DNA of 64,000 nt from Nonomuraea africana. GTDB lineage: Bacteria; Actinomycetota; Actinomycetes; Streptosporangiales; Streptosporangiaceae. Shown in pieces: positions 15,338 through 23,512 of this stretch; the first letter of the stretch is position 1, and every line of letters starts with the position of its first letter. The position numbers were made by a program, and so were the translations under genes. The notes under the pieces are model-generated. The model had not been told where the DNA came from. It was given only the letters and a program-made list of their open reading frames with translations, and did not search any database. The stretch covers positions 3,286,001-3,350,000 of the forward strand of contig NZ_JADBEF010000001.1 of assembly GCF_014873535.1 (NCBI RefSeq), read 5' to 3'.

Positions 15338-16651
15338 ATGAGCACGACGACCGCCGATGAGGACTACCCGCTGGAGCGGGTGCCGGCCGGTGCCCGCTAC
15401 CCCTGGTTCAACGTGGCCGTGCAGCGCTTCGGCCAGCTGTCCGACCTGACCCAGTTCCTGCTCGGCGCCACGCTCGGCGCGGGCCTGTCGTTCTGGGGCG
15501 CGTTCTGGGCCTTCACGCTCGGCTCGGTGATCCTCGAGATCGTCTGCATCTTCGTCGGCATCGCCGGCATGCGCGAGGGCCTGTCGACGTCGGTCCTGGC
15601 CAGGTGGACCGGGTTCGGCCGCTACGGCTCCACGCTGATCGGCGTCATCATCACGCTCAGCCTCTTCGGCTGGTTCGGCGTGCAGACCGCCGTCTTCGCC
15701 GCGGGGCTGCACTCGATCATGAGCTGGCTCCCCCTCTGGACCTGGTCCCTGATCGCCGGACTGGGCGTGACCGCGCTGGTCATCCGCGGCTTCAAGGCCA
15801 TGGGCATGACCGCGTTCATCACCGTGCCCGCCTTCCTCGGCCTGGCCGGCTGGGCGATGTGGGTGGAGATCTCCCGCCACGACCTGGGCGCGCTGGTCGC
15901 CTCGCCGCCGTTCGGCGAGCCCATCTCGATCGCCACCGGCGCCACGATCGTGGCGGGCTCCTACATCATCGGCGCGGTCACCACGCCCGACATGACCCGC
16001 TTCAACCGCAATACTGGGGACGTGATCAAGCAGACGCTGGTGGGCATCTCGCTCGGCGAGTACGTCCTCGGCCTGGCCGGCGTGCTGCTGGCCTACGCGG
16101 TGAAGTCCTCCGACGTCATCGCGATCATCACCGCCTCCTCCGGCGTGGTCGGCGTCATTGTGCTGATCTCGGCCACCGTCAAGATCAACAACTGGAACCT
16201 GTACTCCTCCTCGCTCGGCCTGCTCAACGCCGTCGAGTCCACGACCGGCGTCAAGCTCAACCGGGTCGCCGTCACCGTGGGGATCGGGGTTCTCGGCAGC
16301 GTTCTGGCCGCGATGGGCATCCTCGAGCGGTTCACCGACTTCCTGCTCATCCTCGGCGTCATCACCCCGCCGATCGCGGGGATCATGGTGGCCGAGTACT
16401 TCGTGGTCAAGCGCTGGCGGCCGGTCCTCGACGCCTCCCGCGAGCGGGGCGAACTCCCCTCGACCGAGCCCGGCTGGGTGCCCGCGACACTCGTCGTCTG
16501 GGCGGCGGCCGCGCTGGTCGGCTGGCTGAGCGAGCACTACCAGTGGGTCGGCATCCCCGCGCTCAACTCCCTCCTGCTCGCAGGTCTGGCCTACATCGTC
16601 GCGGGCAGGCTCGGCCTGGTCCGGGGCACCCGCGAACTCGTCACCATCTGA
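15338..16651 (+). CDS. NCS1-family nucleobase/hydantoin-type permease
   Basis: A 437-residue membrane transporter with about 12 hydrophobic segments, of the NCS1 (cytosine/allantoin/hydantoin, CodB/Mhp1-like) family. Recognisable parts are the N-terminal FNVAVQRFGQLSDLTQFLLG, the glycine-rich first helices, SYIIGAVTTPDMTRFNRNTG in the middle and the LLILGVITPPIAGIMVAEYF helix. It sits at the centre of the operon, flanked by the two DUF917/hydantoinase modules, so it very likely imports the compound they process: a nucleobase, hydantoin or thiohydantoin-like ring. Which one cannot be read from sequence. Confidence 0.87.
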   Translation: MSTTTADEDYPLERVPAGARYPWFNVAVQRFGQLSDLTQFLLGATLGAGLSFWGAFWAFTLGSVILEIVCIFVGIAGMREGLSTSVLARWTGFGRYGSTLIGVIITLSLFGWFGVQTAVFAAGLHSIMSWLPLWTWSLIAGLGVTALVIRGFKAMGMTAFITVPAFLGLAGWAMWVEISRHDLGALVASPPFGEPISIATGATIVAGSYIIGAVTTPDMTRFNRNTGDVIKQTLVGISLGEYVLGLAGVLLAYAVKSSDVIAIITASSGVVGVIVLISATVKINNWNLYSSSLGLLNAVESTTGVKLNRVAVTVGIGVLGSVLAAMGILERFTDFLLILGVITPPIAGIMVAEYFVVKRWRPVLDASRERGELPSTEPGWVPATLVVWAAAALVGWLSEHYQWVGIPALNSLLLAGLAYIVAGRLGLVRGTRELVTI

Positions 16652-16664
16652 AGGATCTCCCCCT

Positions 16665-18182
16665 ATGCGCATCGGCATCGACGTGGGCGGCACCAACACC
16701 GACGCCGCCCTCATCGGCGACGACGGCGAGGTTCTCGCCACCGTCAAGTCCCCCACCACCGAGGACGTCACCAGCGGCGTCGCCGCGGCCCTCGCCGGCC
16801 TCGGCGCCACCCAGGTGTCCGCGGTAATGATCGGCACGACGCACTTCGTCAACGCCCTGGTCGAGGCGGCCCGCCTGGAGCCCGTCGCCGCCGTACGGCT
16901 CGGCCTGCCGGCCACGGCCGCGCTGCCGCCCATGGTCGACTGGCCCGAGCGGCTGAGGGCGGTCGTCGAGGGCGCGTCCTACCTGTGCCACGGCGGCCAC
17001 GAGTACGACGGCACCCCCATCTCCGAGCTCGACCCCGAGGAGCTGCGCCGGGTAGCGGCCGACATCAGGGCGCGCGGGCTGCGCTCGGTCGCGATCTCCT
17101 CGGTCTTCTCCCCCGTCAACGACTCCGCCGAGCGGCGCGCCGCCGAGATCCTCGCCGCCGAACTCGGCCCAGAGGCGCACCTGTCCCTCTCCGGCGAGAT
17201 CGGCCGCGTCGGCCTGCTGGCCAGGGAGAACGCCACGATCGTGAACGCCGCGCTGCGCCCGCTGGCCGAGCGCACGGTGGCCGCCTTCAGCCAGGCGCTC
17301 ACGGTGGCCGGCATCGACGCGCCGCTGTTCCTGTCGCAGAACGACGGCACGCTCATGGACGTCTCCCGGGCCATGCGTTACCCGGTGGCCACGTTCGCCT
17401 CGGGACCGACCAACTCCATGCGCGGCGCCGCCTACCTGTCGGGGCTGACCGACTGCGCCGTCGTCGACATCGGCGGCACCACCACCGACGTCGGCATCCT
17501 GGCCGGTGGCTTCCCCCGTGAGGCGTCCGGCGAGGCGATGGTCGCCGAGGTGCGCACCAACTTCCGCATCCCCGACGTGCTGTCGATCGGCATCGGCGGC
17601 GGCTCGCTGGTCGCCGAGGACGGCTCGGTGGGACCGCGCAGCGTGGGCTTCCGCCTGCCCGACGAGGCGCTGGTCTTCGGCGGGAGCACGCTCACCGCCA
17701 CCGACCTGGCGGTGGCGGCGGGGCAGGCCGACATCGGCGACCCCTCCCTCGTGGCGGGCGTCGACCCGGCGCGCTCCCTGAAGATCATCGCCGAGCGGGT
17801 GGCCGACGCCGTGGACCGCATGCGCACCTCCGCCGACCCGCTGCCGGTCGTGCTCGTGGGCGGCGGCAGCATCCTCATCACCGACCTGCCGGGCTTCGAG
17901 GACGTCCGCAGGCCCGACCACTACGCCGTGGCCAACGCGGTGGGAGCGGCCATCGCCCAGGTCGGCGGGGAGGTGGACAGGGTCTTCTCGGGGCCGCGCG
18001 ACGCCATTCTCGCCGAGGCCAAGGCCGAGGCCGTCGCCCGCGCCGAGCGGGCGGGCGCGCGCACCGGCAGCGTGCGCGTCGCCGACGTGGAGGAGGTCCC
18101 GCTGGCCTACCTTCCCGGCGACGCGACCCGCATCAGGGTGAAGGCCGTCGGCGACCTCGACTTGGAGAAGATCAATGCGTGA
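16665..18182 (+). CDS. Hydantoinase/oxoprolinase family protein, copy B (intact motifs)
   Basis: A 505-residue HyuA-type protein: Hydant_A_N domain (about 1-180) then hydantoinase_A domain. All nucleotide-site motifs are present: DVGGTNTD (6-13), GTTHFVNA (57-64), SQNDGTL (224-230), FASGPTNS (244-251), DIGGTTTDVG (268-277) and IGIGGGSLV (308-316). The family opens cyclic amide rings (hydantoins, oxoproline) with ATP; no HyuB subunit is encoded nearby, as is usual when the partner is a DUF917 protein. It overlaps the DUF917-B gene by 8 nt. It is the probable catalytic member of the operon. Confidence 0.86.
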   Translation: MRIGIDVGGTNTDAALIGDDGEVLATVKSPTTEDVTSGVAAALAGLGATQVSAVMIGTTHFVNALVEAARLEPVAAVRLGLPATAALPPMVDWPERLRAVVEGASYLCHGGHEYDGTPISELDPEELRRVAADIRARGLRSVAISSVFSPVNDSAERRAAEILAAELGPEAHLSLSGEIGRVGLLARENATIVNAALRPLAERTVAAFSQALTVAGIDAPLFLSQNDGTLMDVSRAMRYPVATFASGPTNSMRGAAYLSGLTDCAVVDIGGTTTDVGILAGGFPREASGEAMVAEVRTNFRIPDVLSIGIGGGSLVAEDGSVGPRSVGFRLPDEALVFGGSTLTATDLAVAAGQADIGDPSLVAGVDPARSLKIIAERVADAVDRMRTSADPLPVVLVGGGSILITDLPGFEDVRRPDHYAVANAVGAAIAQVGGEVDRVFSGPRDAILAEAKAEAVARAERAGARTGSVRVADVEEVPLAYLPGDATRIRVKAVGDLDLEKINA

Positions 18183-19233
18183 GATCGGCATCGACCAGCT
18201 GGACGACATGGCCAGGGGCGCAGGCATCCTCGGCACCGGTGGCGGCGGCGACCCCTACGTCGGCAAGCTGCTGGCCAGGGAGGCCATCCGCCGCCACGGC
18301 CCGGTGACCCTCTACGACATCGCCGAGGTGCCCGCCGACGCGACCGTGGTGCCCATCTCGGGGATGGGCGCCCCGACCGTGCTGCTGGAGAAGCTGCCGG
18401 CCGGCACCGAGGAGCTGGCCGCGCTGCGGGCGCTGGAGGCGGTGCTCGGCCGCAAGGCGACGCACATCGTCCCGATCGAGATCGGCGGGGTGAACTCGAT
18501 GATCCCCATCGCCGCCGCCGCCCAGGCGGGGCTGCCGCTCGTGGACGGCGACGCCATGGGCCGCGCCTTCCCCGAGGCGCAGATGGTGCTGCCCACACTC
18601 ATCGGAGTGTCGAACACGCCCATGGCCATGGCCGACGACAAGGGCAACACCCTCGTCGTGGACGCGATCTCCAACCACTGGGCCGAACGGCTGGGCAGGG
18701 CGGCCTGCGTCCAGATGGGCTGCCAGGTCTCCTGCGCCGACACCGTGCTGCGCGGCGACCAGCTGGCCGACGGGCTCGTCCCCGCCACCCTGACGCTGGC
18801 CGAGGATCTCGGCCGGGCCGTACGGCAGGCCAGGGCCGCCCACGCCGACCCCGTGGCCGCGGCGACGTCCGTGCTCGGCGGCGTGACGCTGTTCACCGGC
18901 AAGGTCGTGGACGTCGAGCGCCGCACCACCGGCGGGTTCGCGCGCGGGAAGGCGCTGCTCGCGGGGGCGGACGGCTTCGAGCTCAGCTTCCAGAACGAGC
19001 ACCTGCTGGCCCGCAGGGACGGCGAGATCGTCGCGACCACGCCCGACCTGATCTGCGTGCTCGACACCGACACCGGCGAGCCGGTGACCACCGAGTCCAT
19101 GCGCTACGGCCTGCGCGTCACCGTCATCGGGGTGCCCTGCGACCCGCGCTGGACCACCCCGGCCGGCCTCGACCTGGCGGGGCCCAGGTACTTCGGTTAC
19201 GACTGCGACTACCGGCCCCTGCCCGCCGCCTGA
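18175..19233 (+). CDS. DUF917 / S-methyl-thiohydantoin-desulfurase-domain protein, copy B
   Basis: A 352-residue DUF917 protein. Motifs shared with copy A: ARGAGILGTGGGGDPYVGK, VPIEIGGVNSM, LPLVDGDAMGRAFPEAQMV and RYGLRVTVIGVPCDPRWTTP. It lacks the repeat-rich tail of copy A and has full family length. The start overlaps the hydantoinase-B end by 8 nt, so the two are co-translated and may form a complex. It is the last gene of the operon; a strong hairpin follows. Confidence 0.86.
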   Translation: MREIGIDQLDDMARGAGILGTGGGGDPYVGKLLAREAIRRHGPVTLYDIAEVPADATVVPISGMGAPTVLLEKLPAGTEELAALRALEAVLGRKATHIVPIEIGGVNSMIPIAAAAQAGLPLVDGDAMGRAFPEAQMVLPTLIGVSNTPMAMADDKGNTLVVDAISNHWAERLGRAACVQMGCQVSCADTVLRGDQLADGLVPATLTLAEDLGRAVRQARAAHADPVAAATSVLGGVTLFTGKVVDVERRTTGGFARGKALLAGADGFELSFQNEHLLARRDGEIVATTPDLICVLDTDTGEPVTTESMRYGLRVTVIGVPCDPRWTTPAGLDLAGPRYFGYDCDYRPLPAA

Positions 19234-19262
19234 CCCCGAGTCCCCCGCCGGGGGCCGCCGAC

Positions 19263-19302
19263 GGGCGGGGGCGCGCCACCCTCAGACGTTGCGCCCCCGC
19301 CC
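19263..19302 (+). terminator. Strong hairpin ending the hydantoinase operon
   Basis: Twelve-base arms GGGCGGGGGCGC and GCGCCCCCGCCC enclose a 16-nt loop, about 30 bp after the DUF917-B stop. No T-run follows. Confidence 0.7.
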
Positions 19303-19377
19303 CTCCCCCCTCCCGTTGACCCGGCCGGTTACCCTTCCTCCACATCGGGCCGCGTCCGCACCGTGGACGAAATATTT

Positions 19378-19393
19378 GTCAGGACATTCTGAC
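19378..19393. promoter_or_regulatory. Inverted repeat before the UTRA-type GntR gene
   Basis: GTCAG and CTGAC flank GACATT, 17 bp before the ATG at 19411. HutC-type regulators often bind such sites ahead of their own genes. TAGCCT 6 nt before the ATG could be a -10 box for a leaderless message. Confidence 0.5.
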
Positions 19394-19410
19394 CTCGGTA
19401 GCCTGATCAC

Positions 19411-20151
19411 ATGACCGCGAACCTGGCGATCGACCTGGACCGCTCCAGTCCCGTCCCGCTGTACTTCCAGGTGGCCGAGCAGATCGCCGAAGCGATCAGG
19501 CGAGGCGACCTCGCCCCCGGCTCCAGGCTCGACAACGAGATCCTGCTCGCCGACCGGCTCGGGCTGTCCAGGCCGACCATCCGCCAGGCCATCCAGTACC
19601 TCGTCGACAAGGGCCTGCTGGTGCGCAAGCGCGGCGTCGGCACCCAGGTCGTCCACGGCCAGGTCAAGCGCTCGGTCGAGCTCACCAGCCTCTACGACGA
19701 CCTGCGCCGCGCCGGGCAGGAGCCCGCCACCCAGGTCCTCGCGCTCGAGCCGCGCCCCGTCGACGAGCAGGTCGCCCAGGTGCTCGGCCTCTCTCCCGGC
19801 GACGACGCCCTCTACCTCGAGCGGCTGCGCTTCGCCTCGGGCGAGCCGCTCGCCCTGCTGCACAACTGGCTGCCCCTCGGCCTGGCCCCGCTCACCTCGG
19901 AGGGCCTCCAGGGCCGGGGCCTGTACGAGCTGCTGCGCGCCGCGGGCGTGCGCATGAGGGTCGCCAACCAGCGCATCGGCGCCCGCGCCGCCTCGGCCAC
20001 CGAGGCCAGGCTGCTCGACGAGCGCAGGGGCGCCCCGCTGCTCACCATGATCCGCACCACCTACGACGACCAGGGCAGGGCCGTCGAGCACGGCTCACAC
20101 ATCTACCGGGCTTCGCACTACTCTCTCGAGGTCACCCTCATCGAACGCTGA
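19411..20151 (+). CDS. GntR family regulator with UTRA domain (HutC type)
   Basis: A 246-residue regulator: winged helix at about 10-75 (VPLYFQVAEQIAEAIRRGDL, LGLSRPTIRQAIQYLVDKGL) and a UTRA effector domain at about 90-240 (YLERLRFASGEPLALLHNWL, the C-terminal RTTYDDQGRAVEHGSHIY). UTRA domains sense small ligands such as histidine-catabolism intermediates or sugar phosphates. It follows the hydantoinase operon but has its own promoter region with an inverted repeat and lies beyond a terminator; it could control itself and that operon. Its last 57 bp overlap the convergent DedA gene. Confidence 0.88.
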   Translation: MTANLAIDLDRSSPVPLYFQVAEQIAEAIRRGDLAPGSRLDNEILLADRLGLSRPTIRQAIQYLVDKGLLVRKRGVGTQVVHGQVKRSVELTSLYDDLRRAGQEPATQVLALEPRPVDEQVAQVLGLSPGDDALYLERLRFASGEPLALLHNWLPLGLAPLTSEGLQGRGLYELLRAAGVRMRVANQRIGARAASATEARLLDERRGAPLLTMIRTTYDDQGRAVEHGSHIYRASHYSLEVTLIER

Positions 20152-20748
20152 GGCCCTGCTCGCCTTCCTCTTCAGGTACCAGGTGGTGCCCAGCCCGAAC
20201 AGCACGGCCGCCGCCAGCCCCACCCACGAGAAGCCCTTCAGCCACTTCTCGGCGACGATGCCCAGGTAGTAGATCACCGCCGTGGTGCCGCCCGCCCAGA
20301 CGATGCCGCCGAGCACGTTGGCGACCAGGAACTTCCAGTACGGCATGCGCAACGCCCCCGCCAGCGGCCCCGCCAGGATGCGCAGCAGCGCGACGAATCG
20401 CCCGAAGAACACCGTCCACATGCCGTAGCGGTGGAAGTAGTGCTCCGCCTTGGCGATGTGGTGCGGCCCGAAGTGCTTGGGAAACCTCCGGCCCAGGCGG
20501 TCGAAGAGGGGCTTGCCGCCCCGCCTGCCGATGGCGTAGCCGATCGAGTCACCGACGATCGCCCCCACACTCGCGCACACGCCCACCCAGACCGGACTCA
20601 CCACGCCCTTGGCCGACAACAGGGCGGAGCTGACCAGGACGATCTCGCCGGGCAGCGGGATGCCCAGACTCTCCAAGCCGATGACCAACCCGACCAGAGC
20701 GCAGATCCAGAGCGGCGGGATCGCCTGCAGCCATTCCTCGATATGCAT
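20095..20748 (-). CDS. DedA family membrane protein
   Basis: A 217-residue DedA-family protein with about five hydrophobic segments. Typical motifs: GIPLPGEIVLVSSALL (re-entrant loop), GDSIGYAIGRRGGKPLF, FFGRFVALLRILAGPLAGA and NVLGGIVWAGG. DedA proteins flip or transport phospholipid or undecaprenyl-phosphate carriers across the membrane and affect envelope homeostasis. The C-terminus is a short charged tail whose coding sequence overlaps the convergent GntR gene by 57 bp. It appears to be a single-gene unit. Confidence 0.88.
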   Translation of the reverse strand: MHIEEWLQAIPPLWICALVGLVIGLESLGIPLPGEIVLVSSALLSAKGVVSPVWVGVCASVGAIVGDSIGYAIGRRGGKPLFDRLGRRFPKHFGPHHIAKAEHYFHRYGMWTVFFGRFVALLRILAGPLAGALRMPYWKFLVANVLGGIVWAGGTTAVIYYLGIVAEKWLKGFSWVGLAAAVLFGLGTTWYLKRKASRASAFDEGDLERVVRSPVDV

Positions 20749-20792
20749 CCGGACACCTTAGCGCCGGCAACCAGCCAAAAGAGGAGAGACAC

Positions 20793-20891
20793 CTGACCGG
20801 CGAAGCGACCTCTTTACACGCCGCCATCGAGGCCGCCGAGGGCATGTGGTCGAAGTTCGGCCTGCTCCACCGGCGCCCCACCGGCGGCTAG
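20793..20891 (+). CDS. Possible 32-residue peptide with CTG start
   Basis: A frame of 32 residues (TGEATSLHAAIEAAEGMWSK after the start, then FGLLHRRPTGG) follows a clear GAGGAG site 7 nt before a CTG. It ends in a TAG that overlaps the menD stop on the other strand. CTG starts are rare. Composition looks coding (amphipathic helix), but no homologue is recalled. It may be a small protein or chance. Confidence 0.3.
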   Translation: MTGEATSLHAAIEAAEGMWSKFGLLHRRPTGG

Positions 20892-22540
20892 AGCTGCCTG
20901 ATCGCCGCCTGGGCGGCGTCCCTCAGCTGCCCGTGCAGCAGCGCGTTCGGCTCCCTGTCGGTCCTGACCTCCACGATCCGCAGCCCCTCGCCCCTGACCG
21001 CCTTGGGCAGGTCGGTGATGTCCTCCACCAGCCGGTACGGCGTGCCCGTCGAGGCCGCCACGTACCCGAGATCCACCCCGTGCGGCGTGCCGAAGACCCG
21101 CTCGAACGGATCACGGATCGCCGCCTGCGGCAGCAGCGAGAAGATCCCGCCGCCGTCGTTGTTGACGACCACGAGGCACAGGTCGGGCCGCGGCTCCCTC
21201 GGCCCGAGGATCAGCCCGTTCTGGTCGTGCAGGAACGTCAGGTCGCCGAGCAGCGCGTAGGAGGGCCCGTTGTGCGCCAGCGCCGCCCCCATCGCGGTCG
21301 ACACCAGCCCGTCGATGCCCGACACGCCCCTGTTGGCCAGCAGCCGCAGCCCGCGCCTCGGCCGCATCGCCTGGTCGAGGTCCCTGATCGGCATCGAGGA
21401 CCCGCAGAACAGCAGCGCCCCGTTGGGCAGCGAGTCGGCCAGGTCGCGGGCGACGCGCGGCTCGCTCATCCCGCTGGAGTCGAGCAGCTCGTCGATCGCC
21501 GCCCTCGCCGCCGCGTCGGCCCGCCGCCACGAGTGCAGCCACGCGTCGTCGCCCGCCGCCACGGGGATCTCCACCGCCTGCGCCACCTGGGTCGCCGAGC
21601 GCGTCGGGTCGGGCCAGCGCGACAGGTCGGTGGAGACGACGATGTGCTCCTGCGCCCTCCGCAGCCATGACAGCAGCGAGCGCGACAACCCGGGACGGCC
21701 GAGCGTGACCACGACGTCGGGCTGGTGGGCGTCGGCGAAGGAGGGTGTGCCGAGCAGGAAGTGGTAGGTGGAGATGGCGTGGTCGCCGTACCTGCCCCCG
21801 CCGTTGGGCTCCGACAGCACCGGCCAGCCCGCCATGCCCGCGGCGGCCACGTAGCGGCGCACGTTCGCCGCGCCGTCGCCGACCACCAGCACCCCGCGCC
21901 TGGTCGGCGGCAGGTGCAGGGCGACGGGCGGCGGCGCCACCCGGGCGCGCACCCACGGCCCCGAGGCGTCGCCGTCGAGCGACTCCACCCACGAGGAGTC
22001 GCCGTCGGGAATGAGCGGCTCCCTGAAGGCCAGGTTGAGGTGGACAGGGCCGGGATCGGACGGGCCGAGGGCCCGCTGGTAGGCGCGGCAGGCCAGCGAG
22101 CGCCAGTAGGCCACCTGCCCCGGCCGCTCCTCCGGCACCCCGACCTCGGCGAACCACCTGGCCGACCCGCCGAACACCTTCAGCTGGTCGATGGTCTGGT
22201 TGGCGCCGGTGCCGCGCAGCTCGGGCGGCCGGTCGGCGGTCAGCACCAGCAGCGGCACCCCCGACTCGCTCGCCTCGATCACGGCCGGGTGGAAGTTGGC
22301 CACGGCCGTGCCCGAGGAGCAGATCAGCGCCACGGGCCGCTCGGAGCGGCGGGCCAGGCCGAGCGCCAGGTAGGAGGCCGAACGCTCGTCGATGCGCACG
22401 TGCAGCCGCACCCGCGACTCGGCGTGCAGGGCCAGCGCCAGCGGGGCCGAGCGGGAGCCTGGCGCCATCACCACGTCGGTCAGGCCACTGCGGACCAGCT
22501 CGTCGACCAGGACCGTCGCGAGCGCCGTAGCCGGGTTCAC
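20888..22540 (-). CDS. menD: 2-succinyl-5-enolpyruvyl-6-hydroxy-3-cyclohexene-1-carboxylate synthase (MenD)
   Basis: A 550-residue ThDP enzyme that joins isochorismate and 2-oxoglutarate in the classical menaquinone pathway. Family landmarks: VMAPGSRSAPLALAL, IDERSASYLALGLARRS, ICSSGTAVANFHPAVIEA, LTADRPPELRGTGANQTIDQ, FCGSSMPIRDLDQ, ANRGVSGIDGLVSTAMG and the ThDP motif LGDLTFLHDQNGL...NNDGGGIFSLLPQ. Length matches the family. The GTG start overlaps the menC stop by 4 nt, making a menC-menD operon. Confidence 0.95.
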   Translation of the reverse strand: MNPATALATVLVDELVRSGLTDVVMAPGSRSAPLALALHAESRVRLHVRIDERSASYLALGLARRSERPVALICSSGTAVANFHPAVIEASESGVPLLVLTADRPPELRGTGANQTIDQLKVFGGSARWFAEVGVPEERPGQVAYWRSLACRAYQRALGPSDPGPVHLNLAFREPLIPDGDSSWVESLDGDASGPWVRARVAPPPVALHLPPTRRGVLVVGDGAANVRRYVAAAGMAGWPVLSEPNGGGRYGDHAISTYHFLLGTPSFADAHQPDVVVTLGRPGLSRSLLSWLRRAQEHIVVSTDLSRWPDPTRSATQVAQAVEIPVAAGDDAWLHSWRRADAAARAAIDELLDSSGMSEPRVARDLADSLPNGALLFCGSSMPIRDLDQAMRPRRGLRLLANRGVSGIDGLVSTAMGAALAHNGPSYALLGDLTFLHDQNGLILGPREPRPDLCLVVVNNDGGGIFSLLPQAAIRDPFERVFGTPHGVDLGYVAASTGTPYRLVEDITDLPKAVRGEGLRIVEVRTDREPNALLHGQLRDAAQAAIRQL

Positions 22541-23463
22541 AGGTCCGCCTCCCGCATCCGCCGCAGCCAGGACGGCGACTCGATCTCGAACTCCGACAAC
22601 AGCGCAGCGTCCACCGCAGGGCGATCCACTGGCAAGAACCCGTCGACGGGCGTCAGTGAGGGACTCGCCACATCCCCCGACAGCAGCGACATCGTCCCGA
22701 GACCGCAGGCGTAGGGCAGCGAGGGCAGGCAGGCCGCCAGCGCGACCCCGGCCGCCAGCCCCACCGACGTCTCCACCGCGCTGGAGACCACCGCGGGCAG
22801 CCCGCACGCCTCCACCACCCGCAGCGCGGCCCGCACCCCGCCGAGCGGCTGCACCTTCACCACCGCGATGTCGGCCGCCTCGGCCGCCCTGACCTTCAGC
22901 GGATCCTCGGCCCGCCTGATCGACTCGTCGGCCGCGATCGGCACCTCGACCGCCCGCCGTACCGCGGCCAGCTCCTCGAGCGTGGCGCACGGCTGCTCGG
23001 CGTACTCCAGGCCGAAGGCGTCGAGCTCCTTCAGGCGGCGCACCGCGGTGGAGACGTCCCACGCGCCGTTGACGTCCACGCGCAGCCGGCCCGAGGGCCC
23101 GAGCGCGTCGCGGACCGCCTCGACCCTGGCCAGGTCGTCGGCGAAGGTCTGGCCCCGCTCGGCCACCTTGACCTTCGCGGTGCCGCAGCCCGAGCGCCGG
23201 ACGATCTCGTGCGCCTGCTCGGGCCCGACCGCCGGGACCGTCGCGTTGACGGGAACGCGCGCGCGCACCGGGGCGGGCCAGCCGTCGAAGGCGGCCTCGC
23301 GGGCGCAGGCCAGCCAGCGCGCGCACTCGCGCGGGCCGTACTCGGGAAAGGGGGAGAACTCGCCCCACCCGGCGGGCCCCTCGATCAGGACGCCCTCGCG
23401 AACCGTCTGGCCGCGGAATCGGGTGCGCATCGGGATCCGGAAGACCCGTGGCCCAGAACCCAT
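22537..23463 (-). CDS. menC: o-Succinylbenzoate synthase (MenC)
   Basis: A 308-residue enolase-superfamily dehydratase that aromatises SHCHC to o-succinylbenzoate. Expected residues are visible: the Lys pair in TAKVKVAE, metal ligands in RVDVNGAWD, EYAEQPC and PIAADESI, and the second Lys in VVKVQPLGG. ATG 23463 is chosen; longer open frame upstream lies in the divergent menE and is a shadow. It is the first gene of the menCD operon, divergent from menE with 49 bp between starts. Confidence 0.92.
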   Translation of the reverse strand: MGSGPRVFRIPMRTRFRGQTVREGVLIEGPAGWGEFSPFPEYGPRECARWLACAREAAFDGWPAPVRARVPVNATVPAVGPEQAHEIVRRSGCGTAKVKVAERGQTFADDLARVEAVRDALGPSGRLRVDVNGAWDVSTAVRRLKELDAFGLEYAEQPCATLEELAAVRRAVEVPIAADESIRRAEDPLKVRAAEAADIAVVKVQPLGGVRAALRVVEACGLPAVVSSAVETSVGLAAGVALAACLPSLPYACGLGTMSLLSGDVASPSLTPVDGFLPVDRPAVDAALLSEFEIESPSWLRRMREADL

Positions 23464-23512
23464 CAACGCACCTTTCCAAGGACCACCGTCTGTCGGCACT
23501 AACCTTACGAGC

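Noticed and set aside
12865..15345. 826-residue minus-strand frame opposite DUF917-A and HyuA-A
   Set aside because: Gly/Arg/Ala-rich shadow typical of high-GC antisense; the plus strand encodes recognised proteins.
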